A DNA stretch of 64,000 nt from Brevundimonas pondensis (GTDB lineage Bacteria; Pseudomonadota; Alphaproteobacteria; Caulobacterales; Caulobacteraceae). Of the stretch, positions 38,879 through 47,515 are shown piece after piece. The notes beneath the pieces are model-generated. The model had not been told where the DNA came from and searched no databases. It worked only from the letters and a program-made list of their open reading frames with translations. A program made the translations under genes and the position numbers. Each line of letters opens with the position of its first letter. Within the stretch, counting starts at the first letter, position 1. Location of the stretch: the NCBI RefSeq assembly GCF_017487345.1, contig NZ_CP062006.1, positions 2,362,001-2,426,000 on the forward strand, written 5' to 3'.

Positions 38879-38990
38879 GGAACTGCCTTTCGCGGCGCGC
38901 CGATGAAGGAACGCCTGAAACCCAATGTCGGTCCATCGACCTGAACGGTCAATGGACTGCGACATCACGCATCAGTCAGGATTTTCGCCA

Positions 38991-40778
38991 TCAAAATGCC
39001 GGCTGGTCGGCCAGCACCACCGCGCCGCGGCTGCGCAGGCGCTCGGCCTCGACCCGATTCAGCATGGCCTGGGCCGCCGGATCGCCCATGACGCGCCCGA
39101 CCGAGATCATGGCGTCAGCCGCTTGGCCCGAAGCGCCGAAGGCGCTGGCCAGTGCCTCCCACGGCGACTGCGGCGTGGGGAATCGCTTGAAGCGGACCGA
39201 CTCGCTGGTCGGGATATTGGCCAGCTTGCGAGCCTTGATGATGGCCTCGTTCAAACCGCCCAGTTCATCGACCAGACCCAGGCCCTTGGCCTGGGCCCCG
39301 GTCCAGACGCGGCCCCTGGCGATTTCGCGCACCCGCTCGACGGGCAACTTGCGACCGATCGAGACGCGGGCGACGAATTCCTCGTAGGTCCGATCCATCG
39401 AGGCGGCGAAGGCGGCGCGCTGGCCCTGATCAAAGCCCTGCACCGGCGAGAAGGCGTCGGCGTAGTCGCCGCCGACCGACAGGCCGCGCATGTCGAGACC
39501 GAAACGGCCCAGGGCGTCGGCCAGCACGAACTTGCCGCCGAAGACGCCGATGGAGCCGGTCAGGGTCGAGGGCTGGGCGACGATCCAGTCGGCTTCCGAA
39601 CTGATCCAGTAGCCGCCCGAGGCGGCATAGGCGCCCATGGACACCACCACCGGCTTGCCCGCCGCCCTGGCTGCGCGCACGGCGGCCAGGATCTGTTCGG
39701 ACGCCTCAGGCGAGCCGCCCGGCGACGAGACACGGAAGACGATAGCCTTCACCGCCTTGTCCTCGATGGCGTCGTAGATGGCCCTGGCCGTGTCGTCCGA
39801 GCGGATGTCCGAGCCCGAGCCGAAGGGCGAGGCGCTCTGGCCGCGCCCGGTCGTGATGGCGCCCTCGCCGCCCACGATGGCGATGGCCGACTTGCCCGAG
39901 CCGTTACGCGCGCCCTGCAACGCGGCATAGTCGCCGAACTTGATAATCTTGGCGTCCTTGCCAGCCTTGGCCTTGGCGGCGGCTTCGGCTTCCTCGACCT
40001 GCCCGATCTTGTCGACCAGCTTCAGCGACAGGGCCTGTTCGGCGGAATAGGGACCGGCCTCGATGGTCGCCTTCAGCGCCTCGGGCGTGGCCTTGCGGTC
40101 GCGCGCCACATTGGCCAGGGCGCTGTCGTAGATGGAGGTCATCCAGGCCGTCATCGCCTCGCGGTGCGGGCCGGTGTAGTCGCTCTGCGTGTATTCGTTG
40201 ACGGCGTTCTTGTACTCGTAACGCTGCTCGAACTCGGGCTTGACGCCGTATTTCTGGAAGGCGCGCCCCAGGAACAGGCTGTCGCTGGACAGGCCGACCG
40301 CCTGGAAGCTGGCGGTGTTCTGCATCCACAGCTGGTCAGCGCTGGCCGCGACCATATAGCTGGACACCACCGCGCCGATCGGCATGAAGCCCTGGCTGTG
40401 GGCGATAACCGTCTTGCCCGAGGCGCGGAAGCGGTTGATCGCTTGACGCACCTCGTCAGCGGCGGCAGGGTTCATGCCGCCTTCCGGCGCGCGGACCAGC
40501 AGAACCTTGACGCTGTCGTCCTTCTCGGCCTGAGCCAGGGTGTCGACGATGTGGATCACCGACAGGCCCGAACCGCTGAAGGCGGCGAAAGGATTGGTCG
40601 GCTGCTGGTCGGTCAGGCCCTCGCGCAGGTCCAGTTCCAGCACCGAATTGGCAGGCGTGGTCGGTTTGGAGGCGCCCGCGGCGGCGGCGAAGAACAGAAG
40701 CGCCGCGATCGGCAGGACGATGAAGAAGGCCACGAGCCCGGCGAAAACGCCGAGCATGGTCAGGAAGAACTGTTTCAT
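38991..40778 (-). CDS. sppA: Signal peptide peptidase SppA (67K type)
   Basis: Membrane-bound Ser-Lys protease that degrades leftover signal peptides in the periplasm. The 595-residue double-domain form has an N-terminal anchor (FFLTMLGVFAGLVAFFIVLPIAALLFF). The N-terminal half has the catalytic Lys in YEYKNAVNEY and the C-terminal half has the Ser in VVSMGAYAASGGYWISSEAD, followed by GSIGVFGGKFV. I start at the ATG MKQFFLT; a GTG 10 codons upstream adds unconserved residues. Confidence 0.95.
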   Translation of the reverse strand: MKQFFLTMLGVFAGLVAFFIVLPIAALLFFAAAAGASKPTTPANSVLELDLREGLTDQQPTNPFAAFSGSGLSVIHIVDTLAQAEKDDSVKVLLVRAPEGGMNPAAADEVRQAINRFRASGKTVIAHSQGFMPIGAVVSSYMVAASADQLWMQNTASFQAVGLSSDSLFLGRAFQKYGVKPEFEQRYEYKNAVNEYTQSDYTGPHREAMTAWMTSIYDSALANVARDRKATPEALKATIEAGPYSAEQALSLKLVDKIGQVEEAEAAAKAKAGKDAKIIKFGDYAALQGARNGSGKSAIAIVGGEGAITTGRGQSASPFGSGSDIRSDDTARAIYDAIEDKAVKAIVFRVSSPGGSPEASEQILAAVRAARAAGKPVVVSMGAYAASGGYWISSEADWIVAQPSTLTGSIGVFGGKFVLADALGRFGLDMRGLSVGGDYADAFSPVQGFDQGQRAAFAASMDRTYEEFVARVSIGRKLPVERVREIARGRVWTGAQAKGLGLVDELGGLNEAIIKARKLANIPTSESVRFKRFPTPQSPWEALASAFGASGQAADAMISVGRVMGDPAAQAMLNRVEAERLRSRGAVVLADQPAF

Positions 40779-40875
40779 GAAAAAGGCGGCCGTCCCGTCA
40801 GTGGCCACGCGCGGCCTGCCGCGAGCATAGGGCGCGTGCGGACAGCGTCAAATGAAGGCGCGGTAATGAAATGGG

Positions 40876-40903
40876 AAAAGGGCCCGCCGTCGCCGGCGAG
40901 CCC
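40876..40903 (-). terminator. Rho-independent terminator of the SIMPL gene
   Basis: On the minus strand a 10-bp GC stem with one G-T pair (40880-40889 with 40894-40903) is followed by four T residues. It is 24 bases after the SIMPL gene stop and precedes sppA, so the two are separate transcripts. Confidence 0.85.
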
Positions 40904-40926
40904 TCCCCGTCTGATCGCTCAGCCGA

Positions 40927-41676
40927 TCAGCGGCCGATGTCGTAGGTTCCGCTGATGTCGATACGGACCGTCAGTTCGCCAGCCGAGACCGGGGTCGAGG
41001 CGCCGCCGGCGTCCATGGCCATGGCGCGAGCGTACATGGGACGCGGCGGCTCCGGCATATAGCCGCCGCCCTCGGTCAGGGTGCGGACCCCGCCCAACTG
41101 GACGCCCAGGGCCTGGGCGTAGAGACGCGCCTTGTCCTGCAGGGCGCGCACGGCCAGCTGACGGGCCTGGTCCTCGGCGGCCTTGGCGTCCTTCAGGCCA
41201 AAACTGATGCCGTCGATCTGGTTGACGCCCGCCGCGACCACGGCGTCGGCGGTCGTTCCGACCTTGGTCAGGTCGTTGATAACGACGGTGACGCGGTTCT
41301 GGGCCTGATAGCCGCGCAGCTTGGGCGGCTCGTTCTGCTGATAGTCGTACTGCGCCGACAGGTTCAGGCCCGAAGTCTGGATGTCGCGCTCAGCGATACC
41401 GGCGCGGCGCAGGGCGGCGACGACGCGCGTCATCTGCTGGGCGTTCTGGGTCATGGCTTCCTGGGCCGTGGCGGCCTCGGTGACGACGCCGAAGTTGATC
41501 GTGGCCTGATCCGGGGCGACCTTGACCTCGCCAAAGGCAGACAGGTTGAGGGCGGGTTGTTGCGCCATGGCGTGCACCTGCATCGGAGAAGCGCCCGTCT
41601 GGGCGGAGGCGATGGCGGGAACCGCCAGAGTCATCAGGGCCGTGCCCAGCATCAGGGCGCGTGCGGTGCGGGTCAT
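40927..41676 (-). CDS. SIMPL-domain (DUF541) periplasmic protein
   Basis: A 249-residue protein with a Sec signal (MTRTARALMLGTALMTLAVP, cleavage at ASAQT). The SIMPL domain follows, starting ALNLSAFGEVKVAPDQATINFGVVTEA and containing DIQTSGLNLSAQYDYQ, AQNRVTVVINDLTKVG and GVNQIDGISFGLKD. Family members are linked to oxidative stress defence (YggE) but the biochemical function is not known. I use the second of two adjacent ATG codons, 6 bases after GGAG. It has its own terminator. Confidence 0.92.
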   Translation of the reverse strand: MTRTARALMLGTALMTLAVPAIASAQTGASPMQVHAMAQQPALNLSAFGEVKVAPDQATINFGVVTEAATAQEAMTQNAQQMTRVVAALRRAGIAERDIQTSGLNLSAQYDYQQNEPPKLRGYQAQNRVTVVINDLTKVGTTADAVVAAGVNQIDGISFGLKDAKAAEDQARQLAVRALQDKARLYAQALGVQLGGVRTLTEGGGYMPEPPRPMYARAMAMDAGGASTPVSAGELTVRIDISGTYDIGR

Positions 41677-41863
41677 CATAGTCTCCGTCGAAATCAATCG
41701 GCCAAGCGTCTTCGCCAGCCACGACCCTACCTTGGCCGTTTCAAGCTGAACGAACGCAAAAGACCCCCGTGCAGGTTCCGTTCATCAGCATGAAAAGCAC
41801 GACAGGTCCGGGGCGGCTTTGCAGCGGACGCATCCCCTGCTAGGCACGTCCTCCCTGCTTCGG

Positions 41864-41939
41864 GGGCCTGTAGCTCAATGGTTAGAGCCGACCGCTCATA
41901 ACGGTCTGGTTGGGGGTTCGAGTCCCTCCGGGCCTACCA
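41864..41939 (+). tRNA. tRNA with CAU anticodon, probably tRNA-Ile2
   Basis: A 76-nt cloverleaf with encoded CCA (41937-41939). The acceptor 5' strand is GGGCCTG, the D-arm GCTCAATGGTTAGAGC, the anticodon loop CTCATAA (anticodon CAT) on the ACCG/CGGT stem, and the T-arm GGGGGTTCGAGTCCCTC. The sequence resembles minor isoleucine tRNA (lysidine-modified) rather than initiator Met, because it lacks the initiator C-A mismatch pattern; elongator Met remains possible. The acceptor has G1-T72 and T6-G67 wobbles. No integrase or attachment repeat is next to it. Confidence 0.93.
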
Positions 41940-42064
41940 CTTTCTTGTCGCACAGCCGCCTGGGCCGCGCCTTCGGCCAGTCGGTGCAGCTCGCGGCCGG
42001 AACAGCGCGACCAGTCGACGCCCTCCAGCAGACGCTCCAGCGACACCTTAGGCATCATGCTCAT
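41882..42064 (-). CDS. Small ORF coupled to upstream gene and antisense to the tRNA (tentative)
   Basis: A 60-residue frame beginning MSMMPKVSLERLLEGVDWSR whose ATG overlaps the stop of the upstream small gene in an ATGA. The first 40 residues look like an ordinary basic amphipathic protein (GRELHRLAEGAAQAAVRQES). The last 18 codons run through the antisense of the tRNA gene and read as its complement, so the real coding part may be recent or degraded. The family is unknown. Its coupling to the upstream gene is the main support. Confidence 0.45.
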   Translation of the reverse strand: MSMMPKVSLERLLEGVDWSRCSGRELHRLAEGAAQAAVRQESGRPGGTRTPNQTVMSGRL

Positions 42065-42240
42065 GACGAGGTCGATCCGCCTCGCGTCATGCCTGCGACC
42101 AGGCCGATCAACAAACCCACGGCCAGAGCCCGGTTGCCGGGATCGCCGGCGCGAGCCTCTTCGACCTTCAGGGCCAATTCGCGATCCAGCCACGCCAGTT
42201 GCCGAGCGAAGTTCTCGTCCGCCTGCGATGCACTGCTCAT
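42061..42240 (-). CDS. Small hypothetical protein with C-terminal hydrophobic segment
   Basis: A 59-residue protein starting MSSASQADENFARQLAWLDR. An N-terminal amphipathic/charged helix (LDRELALKVEEARAGDPGNR) is followed by a short hydrophobic run ALAVGLLIGLVAGM near the C-terminus, suggesting a tail-anchored topology. GGGAG lies 6-7 bases upstream of the ATG at 42240. A longer frame to 42309 is less likely. The stop overlaps the next ORF by 4 bases. I do not recognise the family. Confidence 0.6.
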   Translation of the reverse strand: MSSASQADENFARQLAWLDRELALKVEEARAGDPGNRALAVGLLIGLVAGMTRGGSTSS

Positions 42241-42411
42241 CCCACTCTCCCGAAACAGCCCGCCGAGACAGGCATGAAGGAAGCTACGCACGGCTCGTGA
42301 CACTCTCAAGTCAATTGTTCGCTCTTTGTTCTATTTTCTCGATCCGCAGCGCCCGCCCCTTTGTACAGCAAGGCCGCAGCCTATATGGCGGTCTCGAGAA
42401 GGAGAGCCGCC

Positions 42412-42906
42412 ATGTCCTATGTCGCCCGCGACGACCGCCCCGCCGACAAGGCCGAACGCTACGCCGAAGTCGAGGCCGAGATTCTGGCGGTGCTGGATGG
42501 CGAACCGAACCGGACAGCACGGATGGCGACCGTGGCCTCGATGCTGGCTGACGCCTTTCCCGTCTTCTTCTGGACCGGCTTCTACGTCGTGGACGAGGCC
42601 AAGCCCGAGGAACTTGTGGTCGGCCCCTATCAGGGAACGCTGGGCTGCCTGCGCATTCCCTTCGGGCGCGGCGTCTGCGGCGCGGCGGCGCGCGACCGGC
42701 TGACCCAGGTGGTCGAAGACGTCCACGCCTTCCCCGGCCACATCGCCTGCGACAGCCGATCGGCCAGCGAGATCGTCGTACCGGTGCTGGACGCGGCGGG
42801 CGAGCTGATCGCCGTTCTGGACGTGGACGCAACCGAGAAGGCCGCCTTCGACGCCGTGGACGCCGCGGCGCTGGAACGTCTGATGGCCGGGGTCTTCACC
42901 GCATGA
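42412..42906 (+). CDS. msrC: Free methionine-(R)-sulfoxide reductase (GAF domain)
   Basis: A 164-residue GAF-fold enzyme that reduces free Met-R-O with thioredoxin. The three conserved cysteines appear as Cys79 (TLGCLRIPFG), Cys89 (RGVCGAAA) and Cys113 (IACDSRSASEIVVPV), matching the 84/94/118 pattern of E. coli fRMsr. Also conserved is VFFWTGFYVVD. I start at MSYVARDDR, with AAGGAG just upstream. Its stop overlaps the CitE-like gene start (ATGA), so they form an operon. Confidence 0.95.
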   Translation: MSYVARDDRPADKAERYAEVEAEILAVLDGEPNRTARMATVASMLADAFPVFFWTGFYVVDEAKPEELVVGPYQGTLGCLRIPFGRGVCGAAARDRLTQVVEDVHAFPGHIACDSRSASEIVVPVLDAAGELIAVLDVDATEKAAFDAVDAAALERLMAGVFTA

Positions 42907-43724
42907 GGCGCGCCCGCAGCGTCCTCTACCTGCCCGCCTCCAACGCGCGCGCCGTAGAAAAGGCGCGCGGCCTGGGCTGCGACGTGGCGATTCTGGACCT
43001 CGAGGACGCGGTCGCCCCGGAAATGAAGGCAGAGGCCCGCGCGGCGGCGATCGTAGCAGCGCGCGAAGGCGGCTTCGGCCCGCGCCTCGGCGTGCGGATC
43101 AACGGCCTGGACACGGCCTGGGGAGCCGACGACCTGAAGGCCCTGCGGGATGCGCCTGTCGATCTGATCGTCGCGCCCAAGGTCGAGAGCGCGACCATGG
43201 TCCATGCCCTGTCGGCGGCGCTTCGCCCCGACGCAGATCTGTGGGCCATGATCGAGACGCCGCGCGCCCTGGTGGACCTGAAAGACATCGCCGAGGCGGA
43301 CGGGGCGCTGAGCGGCCTGATGCTGGGCGTCAATGATCTGGCCAAGGATCTGAGGACGGGCGCCTCGGCGGACCGGGAGCCGCTGAAGCCCTGGCTGGCG
43401 GCGGTCGTGGCCCACGGCCGCGCCAATGGCCTGAGCGTCATCGACGGCGTGTTCAACCGCATCAAGGACGAGGCGGGGTTTGCGGCCGAGTGCGCGCAAG
43501 GCAGGTTGTACGGCTTCGACGGCAAGAGCCTGATCCACCCTTCGCAGATCGAGGGCGCCAACGCGGCGTTCGGTCCCTCGTCCGACGAGATCGAATGGGC
43601 GCGCAAGGTCGTCGCCGCCTTCGCCGCGCCCGAGGCCGCCGGGCTGGGCGTCATCCGCGTCGAGGGCGAGATGGTGGAGCGGCTGCACCTGCATCAGGCG
43701 CAGGATTTGCTGTCCGTCCTCTAA
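42903..43724 (+). CDS. HpcH/HpaI aldolase / citrate lyase beta-like (CitE) protein
   Basis: A 273-residue TIM-barrel lyase. It has RSVLYLPASNARAVEKARGLGCDVAILDLEDAVAPEMKAEARA with the metal and CoA-binding Asp/Glu residues, VRINGLDTAWGADDL, MIETPRALVDL and the C-terminal GRLYGFDGKSLIHPSQIEGANAAFGPS. This family includes citrate lyase beta, malyl-CoA lyase and malyl-CoA thioesterase. No citrate lyase alpha or gamma genes are near, so a malyl- or methylmalyl-CoA activity is more likely; the substrate is not fixed. Coupled to msrC. A palindromic repeat begins at its stop codon. Confidence 0.9.
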   Translation: MRRARSVLYLPASNARAVEKARGLGCDVAILDLEDAVAPEMKAEARAAAIVAAREGGFGPRLGVRINGLDTAWGADDLKALRDAPVDLIVAPKVESATMVHALSAALRPDADLWAMIETPRALVDLKDIAEADGALSGLMLGVNDLAKDLRTGASADREPLKPWLAAVVAHGRANGLSVIDGVFNRIKDEAGFAAECAQGRLYGFDGKSLIHPSQIEGANAAFGPSSDEIEWARKVVAAFAAPEAAGLGVIRVEGEMVERLHLHQAQDLLSVL

Positions 43725-43754
43725 CTTCCTTCTCCCCTTGAGGGAGAAGGAAGT
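43724..43754. repeat. Perfect 13-bp palindromic repeat at the citE-like stop codon
   Basis: Positions 43724-43736 are the exact reverse complement of 43742-43754, with a 5-base loop. It belongs to the same family as the hairpin arms at 8132-8276 and overlaps the last base of the stop codon. No U-tract follows, so it is a repeat more than a classical terminator. Confidence 0.85.
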
Positions 43755-43795
43755 GCGGGGTGGCGCGCCGCTCGCGTTCAACCTAGACAACCCCC

Positions 43796-45859
43796 ATGAC
43801 CGCACCGCTTCCACCCCTGCCGAAAACCCGCGCCTGGGTCTGTGCGCCGGGGGTGTTGAAGGTGCCGTTCCTGTCCGCCTTCCTGCCTGATTACGACCTG
43901 TCCGCCCTGCCCGGATCGTCGATCGAGGCCGTCCTCGGCTGGGGCATGAAGCCGACGGCGGAGGCGGGCCGGCGCTGGGCGGCGAAACACGGCAAACCCT
44001 ATGTGGCGCTGGAAGACGGCTTCCTGCGCTCGGTCGGCATCGGCGAGAGCGGCGCGACCAGCCTCAGCCTGATCGTCGATGATCTGGGTGTCTATTACGA
44101 CGCCACCCGACCCAGTCGGTTGGAGCATCTGATCCAGACCGCGCCCGACTGGTGCGATGACGCCATGAAGGCCCGTGCGCGCGGCCTGATCGACCGCATC
44201 GTCGCCTCCGGCGTGTCCAAAACCAATATGGGCGGGCCGCTGGACCCCGGCCTGCTGAAGCCCGGCCGCCGGGTGCTGATCGTGGATCAGACCTTCGGCG
44301 ACGCCTCCATCGGCTATGGACTGGCCAATGAGGCCAGCTTCTCGGATATGCTGGCGACGGCGCGGCGCGACGAGCCGGACGCCCAGCTGATCGTCAAGCG
44401 CCACCCGGCGGTGGCGGCGGGGCGCAAGCAGGGCTGTATCCCCGCCGACGAACTGGACGGCGTCACCCTGATTGACACGGATGTGCGGCCCGCCGACCTG
44501 CTGGCGGCGGTGGACGCGGTCTATGTCGTGACCTCGGCCCTGGGGTTCGAGGCTCTGTTGCGCGGCCTGCCGGTGCGCTGCTTCGGCGCCCCCTTCTATT
44601 CCGGCTGGGGCCTGACGACGGATGCGGTCGAGACCGGACGGCGCGGCGAGGCGCGCGATCTGGAGCAGATCGCGGCGGCGGCGCTGATCGCCTACAGCCG
44701 CTATGTCGATCCGGTGACAGGCCAGCGATGCGAGGCGGAACAGGCGCTGGAACGGCTGATCGCCCTGCGCGACCGGGCCGACCGGCTGGCGGGCGCCTTC
44801 GCCGCCGTCGGCTTCGCCCCGGCCAAGCGGCCGCCGGTGCGCCGCCTGCTGAACTCGCCCAAGAGCCGCGTCCGCTATTTCTGGCGCTCCGGCGCCGCCG
44901 TCGCCCATGCGCGGGCGACGGGCGGCAAGCTGATCTGGTGGGCCGGCAAGGAGACGCCGCAGATCCGCGCCGCCGCCGACGCCTTTGAAGGCCCCGTCGT
45001 GCGGATGGAGGACGGCTTCATCCGCTCGCGCGGCCTGGGCTCCGACTTCTTCGGCGCCCTGTCGGTCGCGCTGGACGATCAGGGCGTCTATTACGACCCG
45101 ACCCGGCCCAGCCGTCTGGAAAGCCTGATCGAGGCGGGCGAGCCCTCGCCGGATCAGGCGGCGCGGGCCGAGCGCTTGCGCGCCCGCGTGGTCGAGGCGG
45201 GCCTGTCGAAATACAATCTGAAGGGGGCGGGCGTCCCGGCATCCTGGCCGAAAGACAGGCCCATCCTGCTGGTCGTGGGTCAGGTCGAAAACGACCGCTC
45301 GATCATGATGGGCTGCGGGCCTGACCTGCGCACCAACTCCGGCCTAGTGAAGGCGGCGCGGGCGGATCATCCGGACGCCTTCCTGATCTATCGCAACCAC
45401 CCGGACGTGACGGCGGGCAACCGCCCCGGCCTGCTGGACCATGCGGCGATGGAGGAGGTCGACGCTTCGGCTGACGACCTCGACATCATCGACTGCCTGA
45501 ACGCCTGCGACCGGCTGGCGACGCTGACCTCGCTGACCGGGTTCGAGGCCCTGATGCGGGGCAAGCCGGTCAGCGTCTATGGCCGCCCCTTCTATGCGGG
45601 GTGGGGCCTGACCGACGACCGGCTGACGTTCGAGCACCGCTCCCGCCGCGCCAGCTTGCAGAGCCTGATCCACGCCGCCCTGATCGGCTATCCGGTCTAT
45701 GTCACGCCAAACGGCTGGCCGTGCGAGGCCGAGGATCTGGTCGAGGCCCTGATCGCCGCGCGCGACCATCCCCTGCCCGCGCCGCCGCGTGGGCGGATCA
45801 ATCGCTGGTGGCGTGGCATCAAGGCCAGTCTCGACCGCAGCCTTCCACCGGCCTATTGA
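43796..45859 (+). CDS. KpsC-type capsular polysaccharide beta-Kdo transferase (two tandem domains)
   Basis: A 687-residue cytoplasmic protein made of two related halves. Half 1 has EDGFLRSVGIG from residue 73 and DDLGVYYDATRPSRLEHLI; half 2 has EDGFIRSRGLG from about residue 405 and DDQGVYYDPTRPSRLESLI. Each half later repeats the RHP/RNHPDV and VTSALGFEALLRG / TSLTGFEALMRG motifs and a GxPFYSGWGL / GRPFYAGWGL motif. This is the KpsC pattern, where two Kdo transferase domains build the poly-Kdo linker on lysophosphatidylglycerol. No kpsS, kpsMTED or other capsule genes are here. Confidence 0.9.
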   Translation: MTAPLPPLPKTRAWVCAPGVLKVPFLSAFLPDYDLSALPGSSIEAVLGWGMKPTAEAGRRWAAKHGKPYVALEDGFLRSVGIGESGATSLSLIVDDLGVYYDATRPSRLEHLIQTAPDWCDDAMKARARGLIDRIVASGVSKTNMGGPLDPGLLKPGRRVLIVDQTFGDASIGYGLANEASFSDMLATARRDEPDAQLIVKRHPAVAAGRKQGCIPADELDGVTLIDTDVRPADLLAAVDAVYVVTSALGFEALLRGLPVRCFGAPFYSGWGLTTDAVETGRRGEARDLEQIAAAALIAYSRYVDPVTGQRCEAEQALERLIALRDRADRLAGAFAAVGFAPAKRPPVRRLLNSPKSRVRYFWRSGAAVAHARATGGKLIWWAGKETPQIRAAADAFEGPVVRMEDGFIRSRGLGSDFFGALSVALDDQGVYYDPTRPSRLESLIEAGEPSPDQAARAERLRARVVEAGLSKYNLKGAGVPASWPKDRPILLVVGQVENDRSIMMGCGPDLRTNSGLVKAARADHPDAFLIYRNHPDVTAGNRPGLLDHAAMEEVDASADDLDIIDCLNACDRLATLTSLTGFEALMRGKPVSVYGRPFYAGWGLTDDRLTFEHRSRRASLQSLIHAALIGYPVYVTPNGWPCEAEDLVEALIAARDHPLPAPPRGRINRWWRGIKASLDRSLPPAY

Positions 45860-45927
45860 GGGGGTTCGTCATCGCAACGGACGCCCCTCATTCAACGAGG
45901 CGCCGGGCGAGAGGGAAAGAGAAGCCA

Positions 45928-47073
45928 GTGCCCCAAGCCGTCATTTCCGCCACCGGTCTGTTCACGCCGGAGCAATCGATCTCGAACGCCGAACTGGTCG
46001 CCGCCTACAACGCTTGGGCCGAGGCCTGGAACGCCGAAAACGCCGAGGCCATCGCCGCAGGCGAACTAGAGTTGAAGACGCCCTCGTCCGAGGCCTTCAT
46101 CGAGAAGGCCTCAGGCATCAAGTCCCGCTTCGTCATGGACAAGGCCGGCATCATCGACCCCGAGCGGATGCTGCCCAATCTGGCCGCGCGCGGCGACGAC
46201 GAACTGTCGATCCTGGCCGAGATGGCCGTGAAGGCCGCGCAGGACGCCATCAAGGCCTGGGGCAAGCCCGTCAGCGAGATCGGCGCCGTCATCTGCGCCG
46301 CGTCCAACATGCAGCGCCCCTACCCCGCCATGGCCATCGAGGTGCAGCAGGCGCTGGGGATCGAGGGCTTCGCCTTCGACATGAACGTGGCGTGCAGTTC
46401 CGCTACCTTCGGCATCAAGACGGCGGCGGATTTCGTGGCCTCGGGCTCGGTCAAGGCCGTGCTGATGGTCAACCCGGAAATCTGCTCGGCCCACCTGAAC
46501 TTCAAGGACCGCGACAGCCACTTCATCTTTGGCGATGTGGCCACCGCCGTCATCATCGAGGCCGAGGATCAGGCCGGCCCCGGCGGCTGGGACATCGTCG
46601 GCACGAAGCTGAAGACCAGCTTCTCGAACAACATCCGCAACAATTTCGGCTTCCTGAACCGCGCCGCCCTGCCGACGGGCGCGAGCGAGCCCGTGTCGTC
46701 CGACGGCCTGACCGACAAGATGTTCGTCCAGCAGGGTCGCAAGGTCTTCAAGGAGGTGGTGCCCATGGTCTCGGAGATGATCCTGGACCACGCCGCCGAG
46801 CTGAACCTGGACCCGCACGGGCTCAAGCGGATGTGGCTGCACCAGGCCAACATCAACATGAACACCCTTATCGGCAAAAAGGTGCTGGGCCGCGAGCCGG
46901 AGCCGAGCGAGAATGTCATCATCCTTGACGACTACGCCAACACCTCCTCGGCGGGGTCGATCATCGCCTTCCACCTGAAGAATGACGGCTTTGCGCCGGG
47001 CGACACGGGCCTGATCTGCAGCTTCGGCGCCGGCTACTCGGCGGGCACGGTTTTTGTGCAAAAACGCCCCTGA
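45928..47073 (+). CDS. 3-oxoacyl-ACP synthase III-like protein (FabH/DarB type)
   Basis: A 381-residue thiolase-fold condensing enzyme. The triad is Cys156 (DMNVACSSATFG), His305 (MWLHQANINMN) and Asn338 (DDYANTSSAG). It is longer than classical FabH (about 320) because of an N-terminal segment AYNAWAEAWNAENAEAIAAG, which marks the FabH-like/DarB group. I start at the GTG at 45928, after an A/G-rich stretch; no ATG gives the conserved QAVISATGLFTPEQ start. The gene lies 68 bases after the KpsC-like gene. Substrate is not known. Confidence 0.88.
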   Translation: MPQAVISATGLFTPEQSISNAELVAAYNAWAEAWNAENAEAIAAGELELKTPSSEAFIEKASGIKSRFVMDKAGIIDPERMLPNLAARGDDELSILAEMAVKAAQDAIKAWGKPVSEIGAVICAASNMQRPYPAMAIEVQQALGIEGFAFDMNVACSSATFGIKTAADFVASGSVKAVLMVNPEICSAHLNFKDRDSHFIFGDVATAVIIEAEDQAGPGGWDIVGTKLKTSFSNNIRNNFGFLNRAALPTGASEPVSSDGLTDKMFVQQGRKVFKEVVPMVSEMILDHAAELNLDPHGLKRMWLHQANINMNTLIGKKVLGREPEPSENVIILDDYANTSSAGSIIAFHLKNDGFAPGDTGLICSFGAGYSAGTVFVQKRP

Positions 47074-47172
47074 AGCCAGATAACGGGAATCATTATTTCC
47101 GGCGGCGCTTGCACTGTTCGGATTTTTTTGCAAACCGTAACAGGTGTTGAGAGCGAGGGGGATGGCGCCCGT

Positions 47173-47439
47173 ATGACTCAGACCGTTTCACCGTGGACCG
47201 AAAAGCTCAACGATCCGCTGGCCCATGACGTGGCCACGGTGCTGAAACATATGGGCGGATCAGCCCATCAGGACATCGTCGTCAACTGCGTGGCGGCGCT
47301 GAAACGTCAACGCGGCGAGTCCGTGACCCAGGATCTGAAGGCCAGGATCGTGGAGGTGTTCGAGCGCTATCGCGACTTCTTCATCAAGCCCTTCGGCGAG
47401 AACTCTCTGCGCTGGGCCCTCGCCCCGGACCTGGCCTGA
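47173..47439 (+). CDS. Small hypothetical protein
   Basis: An 88-residue soluble protein (MTQTVSPWTEKLNDPLAHDV), helical, with the segments GGSAHQDIVVNCVAALKRQRGESVTQDLKARIVEVFERYRDFF and SLRWALAPDLA. I do not recognise a family. Its upstream region contains an AT-rich stretch and a GAATC (GANTC) site, and a GAG-rich segment precedes the ATG. It is followed by a bidirectional hairpin (47469-47492). Confidence 0.75.
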   Translation: MTQTVSPWTEKLNDPLAHDVATVLKHMGGSAHQDIVVNCVAALKRQRGESVTQDLKARIVEVFERYRDFFIKPFGENSLRWALAPDLA

Positions 47440-47463
47440 CCCACAAACCATCCGAGCCACACG

Positions 47464-47492
47464 AAAAAGGCCCGCTCCTTTCGGAGCGGGCC
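47464..47492 (-). terminator. Terminator of the first barrel-protein gene (possibly bidirectional)
   Basis: A perfect 10-bp stem (47469-47478 with 47483-47492) is followed on the minus strand by five T residues. It lies 24 bases after the minus-strand barrel gene stop and 25 bases after the plus-strand small gene, where only TTCG follows. Confidence 0.9.
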
Positions 47493-47515
47493 TTCGTCGT
47501 AAGAGCCGTCAGACT

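Noticed and set aside
41864..41939. Genomic island attachment site at the tRNA gene
   Set aside because: No integrase, no repeat of the tRNA 3' end and no change in gene type on either side was seen.
41882..42193. A longer (103-codon) version of the tRNA-antisense ORF
   Set aside because: Its 5' part lies inside the upstream small gene in another frame; the ATGA-coupled shorter version is the only credible start.
43796..47073. A capsule biosynthesis cluster around the KpsC-like gene
   Set aside because: Only one capsule-type gene is present; neighbours are a ketoacyl synthase and a CitE-like lyase.
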